64,000 nt of DNA from Thiodiazotropha sp040507035 (GTDB lineage: Bacteria; Pseudomonadota; Gammaproteobacteria; Chromatiales; Chromatiaceae): assembly GCA_040507035.1 (NCBI GenBank), contig JBEVVR010000103.1:1-64000 (forward strand), written 5' to 3'. Shown here piece by piece: positions 31,811-39,454 of this stretch. How positions within the stretch are numbered: position 1 is the first letter of the stretch; every line of letters begins with the position of its first letter. The position numbers and the translations under genes are program-made. The notes beneath the pieces are model-generated. The model saw only the letters and a list, made by a program, of their open reading frames with translations, did no database searches and was not told where the DNA came from.

Positions 31811-32821
31811 CTAATTATAGCCGTAGTAGTCCAGAAACCACTGAGCAAAGTTTGCCACACCCTCTTCGAGTCGGGTGTCCGGTTTGTATCCGGTATCTGC
31901 AATCAGATCACTCACGTCCGCATAGGTGGCAACGACATCACCGTCCTGAAGCGGCAGCATATTAAGTTCAGCCTTTTTACCGAGGCTCTCTTGCAGCAGT
32001 TCAATGTAGCGCATCAACTCCACGGGTTGGTTGTTGCCGATGTTGTAGAGACGATAGGGCGCGGTGCTGGTTGCCGAGTCGGGATGATCACTGTCCCATT
32101 CGGGATTGGCTTGGGGAACCCGATCAAGTACCTGAACCACACCCTCGACGATATCGTCAATATAGGTGAAATCCCGACGGTGTTTGCCGTAGTTATAGAC
32201 GTCGATCGGTTCGCCGCGCATGATGCGGTGGGCAAACTTGAGCATCGCCATGTCGGGTCTGCTCCAGGGGCCGTATACGGTGAAAAAGCGTAATCCTGTA
32301 GTCGGCAGGCGGTAGAGATGGCTGTAGGTGTGGGCCATCAATTCATTGGCCTTTTTGGTAGCCGCATAGAGACTGACGGGATGGTCTACATTGTCGTGTA
32401 CGGAGAAGGGCATCGAGGTGTTGGCGCCATAGACGGAGCTGCTCGATGCGTAGACCAGGTGTTTCACCTGATGATGTCTACACCCCTCCAGGATATGGCC
32501 GAATCCTACCAGGTTGGAATCGATATAGGCGAGGGGGTTTTCCAAAGAATATCGCACACCCGCCTGAGCGGCCAGGTTGACCACCATCTCCGGTTTGTAC
32601 TCGGCAAAGGTATTGGCAATTCCCTCGCGATCTTCGAGTTCCAGGCGCAGATCGGTGAAATTCGGGTGATTCAGTGTACGTGCCAGACGGTCCTTTTTCA
32701 GTTCGACATCGTAGTAGTCATTGAGACAGTCGATGCTGATGACCTCATCACCCCGTTGCAACAGGCGTAGCGCTAGCGCTGAACCAATGAATCCGGCTCC
32801 GCCGGTGACGAGTACTCGCAT
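31811..32821 (-). CDS. NAD-dependent epimerase, UDP-glucuronate 4-epimerase type
   Basis: 336-aa extended short-chain dehydrogenase. The NAD loop GGAGFIGSALALRLL is at residues 7-21, and the catalytic Ser-Tyr-Lys is SSSSVYG with YAATKKANE. Sequence features such as IDCLNDYYDVELKKDRL and RFFTVYGPWSRPDMAM match the UDP-glucuronate 4-epimerase group (LpsL/CapI-like), which makes UDP-galacturonate. Third gene of a minus-strand nucleotide-sugar set, 39 nt after the next one. It probably supplies acidic sugars for capsule or O-antigen. Confidence 0.88.
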   Translation of the reverse strand: MRVLVTGGAGFIGSALALRLLQRGDEVISIDCLNDYYDVELKKDRLARTLNHPNFTDLRLELEDREGIANTFAEYKPEMVVNLAAQAGVRYSLENPLAYIDSNLVGFGHILEGCRHHQVKHLVYASSSSVYGANTSMPFSVHDNVDHPVSLYAATKKANELMAHTYSHLYRLPTTGLRFFTVYGPWSRPDMAMLKFAHRIMRGEPIDVYNYGKHRRDFTYIDDIVEGVVQVLDRVPQANPEWDSDHPDSATSTAPYRLYNIGNNQPVELMRYIELLQESLGKKAELNMLPLQDGDVVATYADVSDLIADTGYKPDTRLEEGVANFAQWFLDYYGYN

Positions 32822-32860
32822 GATGTTTATTCCTGACTCACATTGTGACGCTACTGTTTC

Positions 32861-33892
32861 TCATGCGCTCAGGTCATCAATATACCAGCTCATGGCCTCA
32901 GCCAGCCCCTGATCGATGTTATGGGTCGGTTCATAACCAAGCAGTTGTTTCGCCTTGCTGATATCGGCCAGTGAGTGGCGTACATCGCCCGGGCGGAAAT
33001 CTCGGTATGAAGGTGTGATCTGTTGCAGTTGCGGGAAACTCTCCGCCAGGATATCCCGGATCTTGGTAAAGAGCTGATTCAGCGTGGTGCGATCGCCGAC
33101 CGCTATATTGTAAACCTGATCAGTTGCTTCAGGATTTTCGCAGGTGGCGGCCAGCAGGTTTGCCTGTACACAATTTTCGATATAGCAAAAATCGCGACTG
33201 GTCTCCCCATCACCGTTGATGAAGACTTCTTGCTTGTCGATCATAGCCGCCACCCATTTGGGAATGACTGCGGCATAGGCACCATCCGGATCTTGCCGGC
33301 GGCCGAAAATATTGAAATATCGCAAACCTATGGTTTTAAAGTCGTAACAACGGGCAAACACCTGGGCATAGTGTTCATTGACCAGCTTGGTCACCGCATA
33401 GGGGGAGAGCGGATTGCCGATTCTGTCCTCGACTTTCGGCAATCCCGGATGATCGCCATAGGTTGAGCTCGATGCAGCATAGACAAAACGTCTGACTTCG
33501 GCGTCGCGGGCTGCGATCAGCATGTTCAGGTAGCCCGAGATATTGCATTCATTCGTGGTGCTGGGATCGGCGAGGGAACGGGGTACCGATCCCAGTGCAG
33601 CTTGATGCAGTACATAGTCGATCCCAAGGCATGCGTCACGACAAGTGTCGATACTCCTGATATCACCTTCAATGAATTTGAAGCGACTCCACTGTTCTGC
33701 AGAGACGGCCAGCCGAACCTTCTCCAGGTTGTGCTTGTGTCCGGTGGCGAAGTTATCGAGGCCTACTACCCTTTGCTCAAGGGCTAACAGATTCTCAAGC
33801 AGGTTGGATCCGATAAAACCGGCAACACCAGTGATCAGCCAGTTCGATTGGTTGGATTTTAAGGTCTCTTTCAAGGAGTCATAAGTTGTCAT
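32861..33892 (-). CDS. UDP-N-acetylglucosamine 4-epimerase type (WbpP/TviC)
   Basis: 343-aa SDR epimerase. Features: NAD loop GVAGFIGSNLLENLL (about 22-36), AASSSTYGDHPGLPK and YAVTKLVNEHYA with the catalytic Tyr/Lys, and RYFNIFGRRQDPDGAYAAVIPKW. The latter is typical of WbpP/TviC, which interconvert UDP-GlcNAc(A) and UDP-GalNAc(A). Its ATG overlaps the stop of the dehydrogenase by 4 nt. Together with that gene it would make UDP-GalNAcA, the precursor of Vi-type and several O-antigen polymers. Confidence 0.9.
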   Translation of the reverse strand: MTTYDSLKETLKSNQSNWLITGVAGFIGSNLLENLLALEQRVVGLDNFATGHKHNLEKVRLAVSAEQWSRFKFIEGDIRSIDTCRDACLGIDYVLHQAALGSVPRSLADPSTTNECNISGYLNMLIAARDAEVRRFVYAASSSTYGDHPGLPKVEDRIGNPLSPYAVTKLVNEHYAQVFARCYDFKTIGLRYFNIFGRRQDPDGAYAAVIPKWVAAMIDKQEVFINGDGETSRDFCYIENCVQANLLAATCENPEATDQVYNIAVGDRTTLNQLFTKIRDILAESFPQLQQITPSYRDFRPGDVRHSLADISKAKQLLGYEPTHNIDQGLAEAMSWYIDDLSA

Positions 33893-35166
33893 AGTCTTGC
33901 ATCGACCGCATCGGCGGGAAGTATGTTTTTTACATCGAAGAGAACACCATTCTCTTTACACAGGGCACGGATCTTTTCCACCCCCATCTGTTGAAACTCA
34001 CGGTGGGCGACAGCGAGAATGACTGCGTCATATTCACCCTGTTTGAGGTCCTTGATCGGTTGCAGTCCATACTCTTCATCTGCCTCTTGTGCTGAAACCC
34101 AGGGGTCGTAGATATCGACCTGGGCACCGTAATCCTCGAATTCGGTAACGATATCAACAACACGGGTGTTTCTGAGGTCGGGGCAGTTCTCCTTGAACGT
34201 CAAACCCAAAACAAGGATTTTACTGTTACTGGAGGCTATCCCTCTCTTCATCATCATCTTTACCACACTATGAACCACATAGGCACCCATGCCATCGTTA
34301 AGGCGTCGACCTGCAAGGATAATCTCAGGCTGATACCCTATCGATTGGGCCTTGTGGGTCAGATAATAGGGGTCGACACCGATACAGTGGCCACCGACCA
34401 ATCCAGGCCTGAAGGGAAGGAAATTCCATTTGCTGCCCGCGGCTTCGAGTACTTCCAGGGTATCTATGTCCAGGCGATTGAAGATCAATGCCAGTTCGTT
34501 GATCAGGGCGATGTTGACATCACGCTGGGTGTTTTCGATGACTTTTGCGGCTTCCGCGACCTTGATGCTGCTGGCTTTATGGGTGCCAGCGGTAATTATC
34601 GAACGGTAGAGTTCATCCACAAAATCGGCCACCTCGGGTGTGGATCCGGATGTCACTTTCTTTATTGTCGGCAGGCGATGCTCCTTGTCACCGGGATTGA
34701 TACGTTCCGGACTGTAACCTACATAAAAGTCCTCATTGAATTTCAATCCCGAATCCGCTTCCATGATCGGTACACATACCTCCTCGGTCGCTCCCGGATA
34801 GACGGTGGATTCGAAGACGGCGATATCACCTTTTTTCAGAACCTTGCCGATGGCGTGACTGGCGCCGACCAGGGGAGAGAGGTCAGGTTGCTTGTGCTCG
34901 TTGATAGGGGTTGGCACCGTGACGATATAGATATTGCAGGATTTTATATCTTCAAGGTTGCTGGTATAGCTAAGCAAGGGTACCTGAACTAATTCCTCAG
35001 GTTCGACTTCTAGAGAGCTGTCATGTCCAGATTTAAGCTCAGCAACGCGGGCCTGATTGATATCCAAACCGATCGTTGGATACTTCTTGCCGAATTCCAC
35101 TGCCAGTGGCAGTCCCACATAACCGAGCCCGAGCACACCGATGTGTGCTTTCCCAAGATCAAACAT
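33889..35166 (-). CDS. UDP-N-acetyl-hexosamine 6-dehydrogenase (WbpA/TviB type)
   Basis: 425-aa nucleotide-sugar dehydrogenase oxidising C6 of UDP-GlcNAc or UDP-GalNAc with two NAD+. NAD-binding GVLGLGYVGLPLA (about 10-22), the middle-domain Lys region, and the catalytic Cys in GGHCIGVDPYYLTH are present, followed by the C-terminal UDP-binding domain. Sequence style (VPTPINEHKQPDL, ESTVYPGATEEVCVP) matches the Vi-polysaccharide TviB/WbpA group rather than UDP-glucose dehydrogenase. First gene of the three-gene operon. Confidence 0.92.
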   Translation of the reverse strand: MFDLGKAHIGVLGLGYVGLPLAVEFGKKYPTIGLDINQARVAELKSGHDSSLEVEPEELVQVPLLSYTSNLEDIKSCNIYIVTVPTPINEHKQPDLSPLVGASHAIGKVLKKGDIAVFESTVYPGATEEVCVPIMEADSGLKFNEDFYVGYSPERINPGDKEHRLPTIKKVTSGSTPEVADFVDELYRSIITAGTHKASSIKVAEAAKVIENTQRDVNIALINELALIFNRLDIDTLEVLEAAGSKWNFLPFRPGLVGGHCIGVDPYYLTHKAQSIGYQPEIILAGRRLNDGMGAYVVHSVVKMMMKRGIASSNSKILVLGLTFKENCPDLRNTRVVDIVTEFEDYGAQVDIYDPWVSAQEADEEYGLQPIKDLKQGEYDAVILAVAHREFQQMGVEKIRALCKENGVLFDVKNILPADAVDARL

Positions 35167-35421
35167 ACTTTATCCTTAGTTAAAATGAACCTGAGCCGAT
35201 GAAGTCAGGCAATGAGACAATCCGGGCTAAAGACTAGGGTTTATCTATTAGCAAAAGGATGGCCGGTAGCCTGTAAAAGGGTTAAATGATAACTTGGCAA
35301 ATCAGCGAAATCGAGGGATTTTTAACTTTTTCAGTCGCGACAAACCGGCTTTGCAATGGATTCTCTGTCAATAAAGAAACAGTGAACGGCGTTTTAACTT
35401 TGTCTATGAGAGAAAACTGAA

Positions 35422-37098
35422 ATGATAGCCTTGGTTGCCCTCCATGCCGGTTACTGCCATAGCTCGCTGGCGCTGAAATCGATTGCGGCCTATGCCAGGA
35501 CCGAGCCCTACTATGACCAGATACGGCTGTTTGAATCGCTGGTCAACACCAATCACCAGCCGCTGCTGGAGGCATTGGTGGCGCTGCAGCCCAGAATCGT
35601 AGGCTTCTCAACCTATCTGTGGAACATTACTGCTGCCATTCACCTTTCCAAACTGCTGAAACAGTTGCTGCCCGACTTGGTCATTGTGTTTGGTGGGCCT
35701 GAGGCCGGTCCAAGGGGGGTGAACCTTTTGGCCGAGACGCCGAGTGTCGACTATGTTGTTGAGGGCGAGGGTGAGGCGGCTTTCAATGATCTGGCAAGAT
35801 GCATTCTCTACGGGGACGGCTCGTTACAGGCAATCTCCGGGCTGATCTATCGGAAAGCGGTGGAGATAGTTAAGAATCCTATCGAACTGCTACCTGTCGA
35901 CAAGGTGCCTTCGCCGATTGTGGAGGGTATTCTGGATACCGCTCGCCCCCTTGTCTATTGGGAGACATCGAGGGGATGTCCCTATCGTTGTAGCTTCTGC
36001 AGCAGCGCCAGGGATCCCTTGAGGAGCTTTCCATTGGCGCGGATAGAGACCGATTTGCAGCAATTGGAGAGACTTGAGAACAAAACCATAAAACTCCTTG
36101 ATCGCAGTTTTCATCTAGGCAAAGAGAGAAGCTGTAGACTACTGAAGCGATTTGCCGAGACCCCGGCGGGGCTGCGTTTTCATCTCGAACTCAACCCCGA
36201 TCGGATTTCAAAACAGGCGATGAGGATCTTTGAGGCGGCAGAGCCCGGTAAATTTCAGTTCGAGATCGGTCTGCAAACCCTCGATGAGGGTGTGTTGCAG
36301 ACGATTCAGCGAAAGATGGATATTCCCAAGTCACTGGAAAATATCCGCCAACTGGTGGAGATGCGACGTCATTCGGTCCATCTCGACCTGATCGTAGGAC
36401 TGCCCGGGGAGACGGCACGGCAGTGTGCCAGTGATCTGGATCAGACATTTATGCTCTATGCCGAGCATCTACAGCTGGGGACGCTGAAGCTGCTCCCCGG
36501 TACGCCGCTGAGGGAGAGTGCCGATGCATTGGGATATCGATGGGATCACGATCCCCCCTATGAGGTGCTCTCCCATCCCCAGCTCGGATTCATGAAGATT
36601 GCTCGTTTCAAACGCTATGCCGAGTTGTTGCAACGTCTGTGGAATAGCGGTCATTTACGTACCACCTTGGCCGGGTTGGTGGAGTACTGTTTTGATGGCT
36701 CTCTCTGCGACTGCTTCGACGAACTGATGCGTGTCTGTGGCGAGGGCTTGGCCCGTGATAGCCTGCAGCCCGATGCTCTCTTCGGCGAGCTGACAAAATT
36801 CATTCAGCCCTACCTGGACCAACATCCGCTACTGCGGGAGTGGTTGTTGTGGGACTACAGCCATTTCAGTCTCACCACAGGTAAGACGCCGGCGTGGATC
36901 GCGGAACAGCTGGAGCAGTCGGAGCGTTTCATTGTCGAAGGCAGGCGAAGACGATTGCCGCTTCTCAGCCTGAGCGCCGAGGGCGTGGAGTTGATCAGGC
37001 GTCTCGGCAGTGGCGTCGAAAGCCCTGGCCGCTATGCGCTGTGGCCAAAACAGCACAAGCGAGGTAAACCGGTGGAGATAATCGCCTTCAATGGGTGA
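35422..37098 (+). CDS. B12-binding-type radical SAM protein with DUF4080
   Basis: 558 aa. An N-terminal cobalamin-binding-like Rossmann domain (about 1-150) is followed by the radical SAM core with CxxxCxxC at C186, C190 and C193 (CPYRCSFC), and a C-terminal DUF4080 region (about 380-540). The His ligand motif DxHxxG is absent, so any B12 would bind base-off or not at all. Members often have unknown substrates; methyl transfer or tRNA/peptide modification are possible. It is monocistronic and its end faces tmcA 13 nt away. Confidence 0.85.
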   Translation: MIALVALHAGYCHSSLALKSIAAYARTEPYYDQIRLFESLVNTNHQPLLEALVALQPRIVGFSTYLWNITAAIHLSKLLKQLLPDLVIVFGGPEAGPRGVNLLAETPSVDYVVEGEGEAAFNDLARCILYGDGSLQAISGLIYRKAVEIVKNPIELLPVDKVPSPIVEGILDTARPLVYWETSRGCPYRCSFCSSARDPLRSFPLARIETDLQQLERLENKTIKLLDRSFHLGKERSCRLLKRFAETPAGLRFHLELNPDRISKQAMRIFEAAEPGKFQFEIGLQTLDEGVLQTIQRKMDIPKSLENIRQLVEMRRHSVHLDLIVGLPGETARQCASDLDQTFMLYAEHLQLGTLKLLPGTPLRESADALGYRWDHDPPYEVLSHPQLGFMKIARFKRYAELLQRLWNSGHLRTTLAGLVEYCFDGSLCDCFDELMRVCGEGLARDSLQPDALFGELTKFIQPYLDQHPLLREWLLWDYSHFSLTTGKTPAWIAEQLEQSERFIVEGRRRRLPLLSLSAEGVELIRRLGSGVESPGRYALWPKQHKRGKPVEIIAFNG

Positions 37099-37111
37099 TT
37101 TGGCTTTTAGC

Positions 37112-39334
37112 CTAGCTTGTCTCTGGCTCCCCGGCATTTCCCTGGGTGTGGTGGACAAGCTTGAGAATCTCATCATCGGCATAGTGCATCACCAGTGTTC
37201 CGATTATTCGGCGGATCTGCTTGATTACCGCGCCACGCCCCGAAAGCTCCAGCCCTGTGGCACAATCCCGCCAAGACTGTTTCTGCATCACGCGCTTCAC
37301 CAGAAGCCTGGCATCTTCATCCCTGACAAGCCCATCAGCCAGGGCGGCAAGGGTGATGGCTTCGATCCCATAGAGGGTCAGATCATATCCCCGCCGGGCG
37401 AAGGCAAAAGCGATCAGATCGAGCCAATCCTGGTGTTCCAAGGCTGCGGGGGATCTGTGGTCGATGCCCTCTAGAAGCAGGGCTGCCAAGGGGCTGGAGA
37501 GCCGGTTCAAACTATCGCCCAGTTGGGGCGGGAACTGCTTGGCGTAGCGCTTTGCGGCCACTCTCTCCATCTCTGCTCCGGCGGTGCTCAGGGATTGCAG
37601 AAACATCACTGATGGGTGGTTGTTACTGGCAGCGGCCCGCAGGCCGATGCGCACGACCTGGAGACCGCAGCGTCGCCAGAATCCGATGAGCTCGAGTGCT
37701 GCGCCGAAGCTTGTGCCCAGGTAGTCATAACCTTGTTTGCCTGCATCCTCTCGGACCGCCTCAATCAGCATGCGTCCGAGACCTCTGCCCCGTAGCGCGG
37801 GATGTACAGCGATACGCATGATTCGCATGCCTTTCAGGGTGGCCGCGGCGGCGAGTCCCAGGTGGGCGGCAAGGGATTGGGCCAGCAGGTGGCCGCGGGG
37901 TCTTCGTCGCCCCGACCAGATCTGATCAGCCATCTCTGGGCTGAAGCCGCCTTCGCTGGCAAGCAGCGCCACGGCGACGATCTGACCACGATGACGCAAA
38001 CAGGCAATGTTCAGGTTCGGGCCATCAAGAAGATGACGAAGATCCAGTGGGGTAGTGCGATAGTGGGCGGTGACCAGCAGGCCGAAGAGCTGCTTGAGGT
38101 CGGCTTCGTGGCTCGACAACTGGTCCTGGGTCGGGAACTCGAGAGTTGTATGTTGCGGCAAGGCCTCCCGGATCAGGCCTTCCGCAGCAGGGGATGCGTC
38201 GAGGGCGAGAAGGCGAAAGATCAAACCTTCGAGGGGATCGCCTTGCGCCCATCTGATGGGTTCGCAAAGGGCTATCTCCCGCCACTGAGGCATCTTTTGC
38301 TCGAGATGGCGTTTGAAACGGATGTTGAAACCCAAGCCGGTACCCTCATAACCGTGCACCGTGGTGGCGAAGACGATGCGGGGATAGTGGTCGAGCAGGC
38401 CCTGGAGTACTACCGTTGGGATCGCCGCCGCTTCGTCGACGAGCAGCAGGTCCGCTGTCTGAGGGTGGGATAGCAGGTAGTCCGGTGCATGATAATCAAT
38501 ATGGCCGGCTTTAGTTTGAAGGGAGAATAGAGCCTTGTCGGTGGTGGCCAGGGAGCTGGCCGCCAATTCAAAGAGTGGGGCCACGGCAGCCTGTCTTGGG
38601 GCTGTTACCAGGATCTTCCGGTAACCCGCTTTGACCAGCTCTGCCGCCGCTATGCCCAAAGCGGAGGACTTTCCTCTGCCTCGATCGGAGGTGAGTACCA
38701 AAGGCCGTTTTCTGTGGCCCGTGACCACGCGGATGATGGCTTCGACGGCCTTCAGCTGATCCCTGGTGCGGCACATCGGGTGGTCGAAATGGAGCTGTGG
38801 TTGGGGATTGCTTGGAGCGACGGGAGGTGGCGGGGGTGTCATTTCAGGCGTCACGATCGTTAGCTCGGTATCGCGCTCTATGATGTTGGCGATCCGAAGC
38901 AGAAATCGTCCCTCGAGATCGATCCCTTCGTAACCGGCAACCCTGATCCGCTCGGCTTGAGGATCTTTGTAGTTTTGCCACTGCGACAGGGGTGGAGTCA
39001 GCAACAGCAACAAACCGCCGCCGCGCAGGGTTCCGCTTATCGCACCGAAGGCATTCGGATCGAAACCGGCAAAGGCGTTATAGACAAGCAGTCCGCACTC
39101 CCGCCCCAGGCATTCCAGTGCCTGCTCGTTGTTCAGCGTGCGTATATCTTCAGCAGCCGGTTCGCCTATCCAGAGGTAATCCTCTATCTTGAGTCGCCGC
39201 AGGGCCGCTGCCGCTTGAGTTGTGCACCAAGCGGAATCTCCCGCGAATACCAGGAGCGCTCTATGGTCTCTTTGGGTCGCCTGGTCGTGGAGGATCTGAA
39301 GCAGGTCTGTAATTGCTAAATTATTATTGATAAT
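37112..39334 (-). CDS. tmcA: tRNA(Met) cytidine acetyltransferase TmcA, start disrupted
   Basis: Makes N4-acetylcytidine at the wobble position of elongator tRNA-Met using acetyl-CoA and ATP. The frame holds DUF1726 (about 1-140), a RecA-like helicase domain with RGRGKS (about 218-223) and GNAT motif HPALRGRGLGR, and a tRNA-binding C-terminus. The coding homology continues upstream of the first ordinary start (TTG 39013), through 107 more codons that clearly match DUF1726 but contain no ATG, GTG or TTG. Ahead of these is an ATG at 39358 with SD-like TAAGG, separated from them by an in-frame TAA at codon 6 (39341-39343). The start given is ATT 39334, tentative. It may be a pseudogene, a rare-start gene or a sequencing error. 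Confidence 0.85.
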   Translation of the reverse strand: MINNNLAITDLLQILHDQATQRDHRALLVFAGDSAWCTTQAAAALRRLKIEDYLWIGEPAAEDIRTLNNEQALECLGRECGLLVYNAFAGFDPNAFGAISGTLRGGGLLLLLTPPLSQWQNYKDPQAERIRVAGYEGIDLEGRFLLRIANIIERDTELTIVTPEMTPPPPPVAPSNPQPQLHFDHPMCRTRDQLKAVEAIIRVVTGHRKRPLVLTSDRGRGKSSALGIAAAELVKAGYRKILVTAPRQAAVAPLFELAASSLATTDKALFSLQTKAGHIDYHAPDYLLSHPQTADLLLVDEAAAIPTVVLQGLLDHYPRIVFATTVHGYEGTGLGFNIRFKRHLEQKMPQWREIALCEPIRWAQGDPLEGLIFRLLALDASPAAEGLIREALPQHTTLEFPTQDQLSSHEADLKQLFGLLVTAHYRTTPLDLRHLLDGPNLNIACLRHRGQIVAVALLASEGGFSPEMADQIWSGRRRPRGHLLAQSLAAHLGLAAAATLKGMRIMRIAVHPALRGRGLGRMLIEAVREDAGKQGYDYLGTSFGAALELIGFWRRCGLQVVRIGLRAAASNNHPSVMFLQSLSTAGAEMERVAAKRYAKQFPPQLGDSLNRLSSPLAALLLEGIDHRSPAALEHQDWLDLIAFAFARRGYDLTLYGIEAITLAALADGLVRDEDARLLVKRVMQKQSWRDCATGLELSGRGAVIKQIRRIIGTLVMHYADDEILKLVHHTQGNAGEPETS

Positions 39335-39454
39335 AGTTTCTTAAAGTAGATTAGTCATGTGTTACCTTAGCTTAAGGGCTTTACTTTACTCCGCTTTCAA
39401 AGTAGAGAGAAGGCATCGCTATGCCAATACTAACAGTGTGAAGGTATAAATTTT

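Noticed and set aside
35261..35274. ops/JUMPstart-like GGCCGGTAGCCTG near the polysaccharide genes
   Set aside because: It resembles GGCGGTAGCGTG but points toward the radical SAM gene, away from the sugar operon, and lacks the rest of JUMPstart.
35167..35421. Possible riboswitch ahead of the radical SAM gene
   Set aside because: I compared it by eye with GEMM-type c-di-GMP and cobalamin riboswitch cores and found no conserved core motif. A covariance search would settle it.
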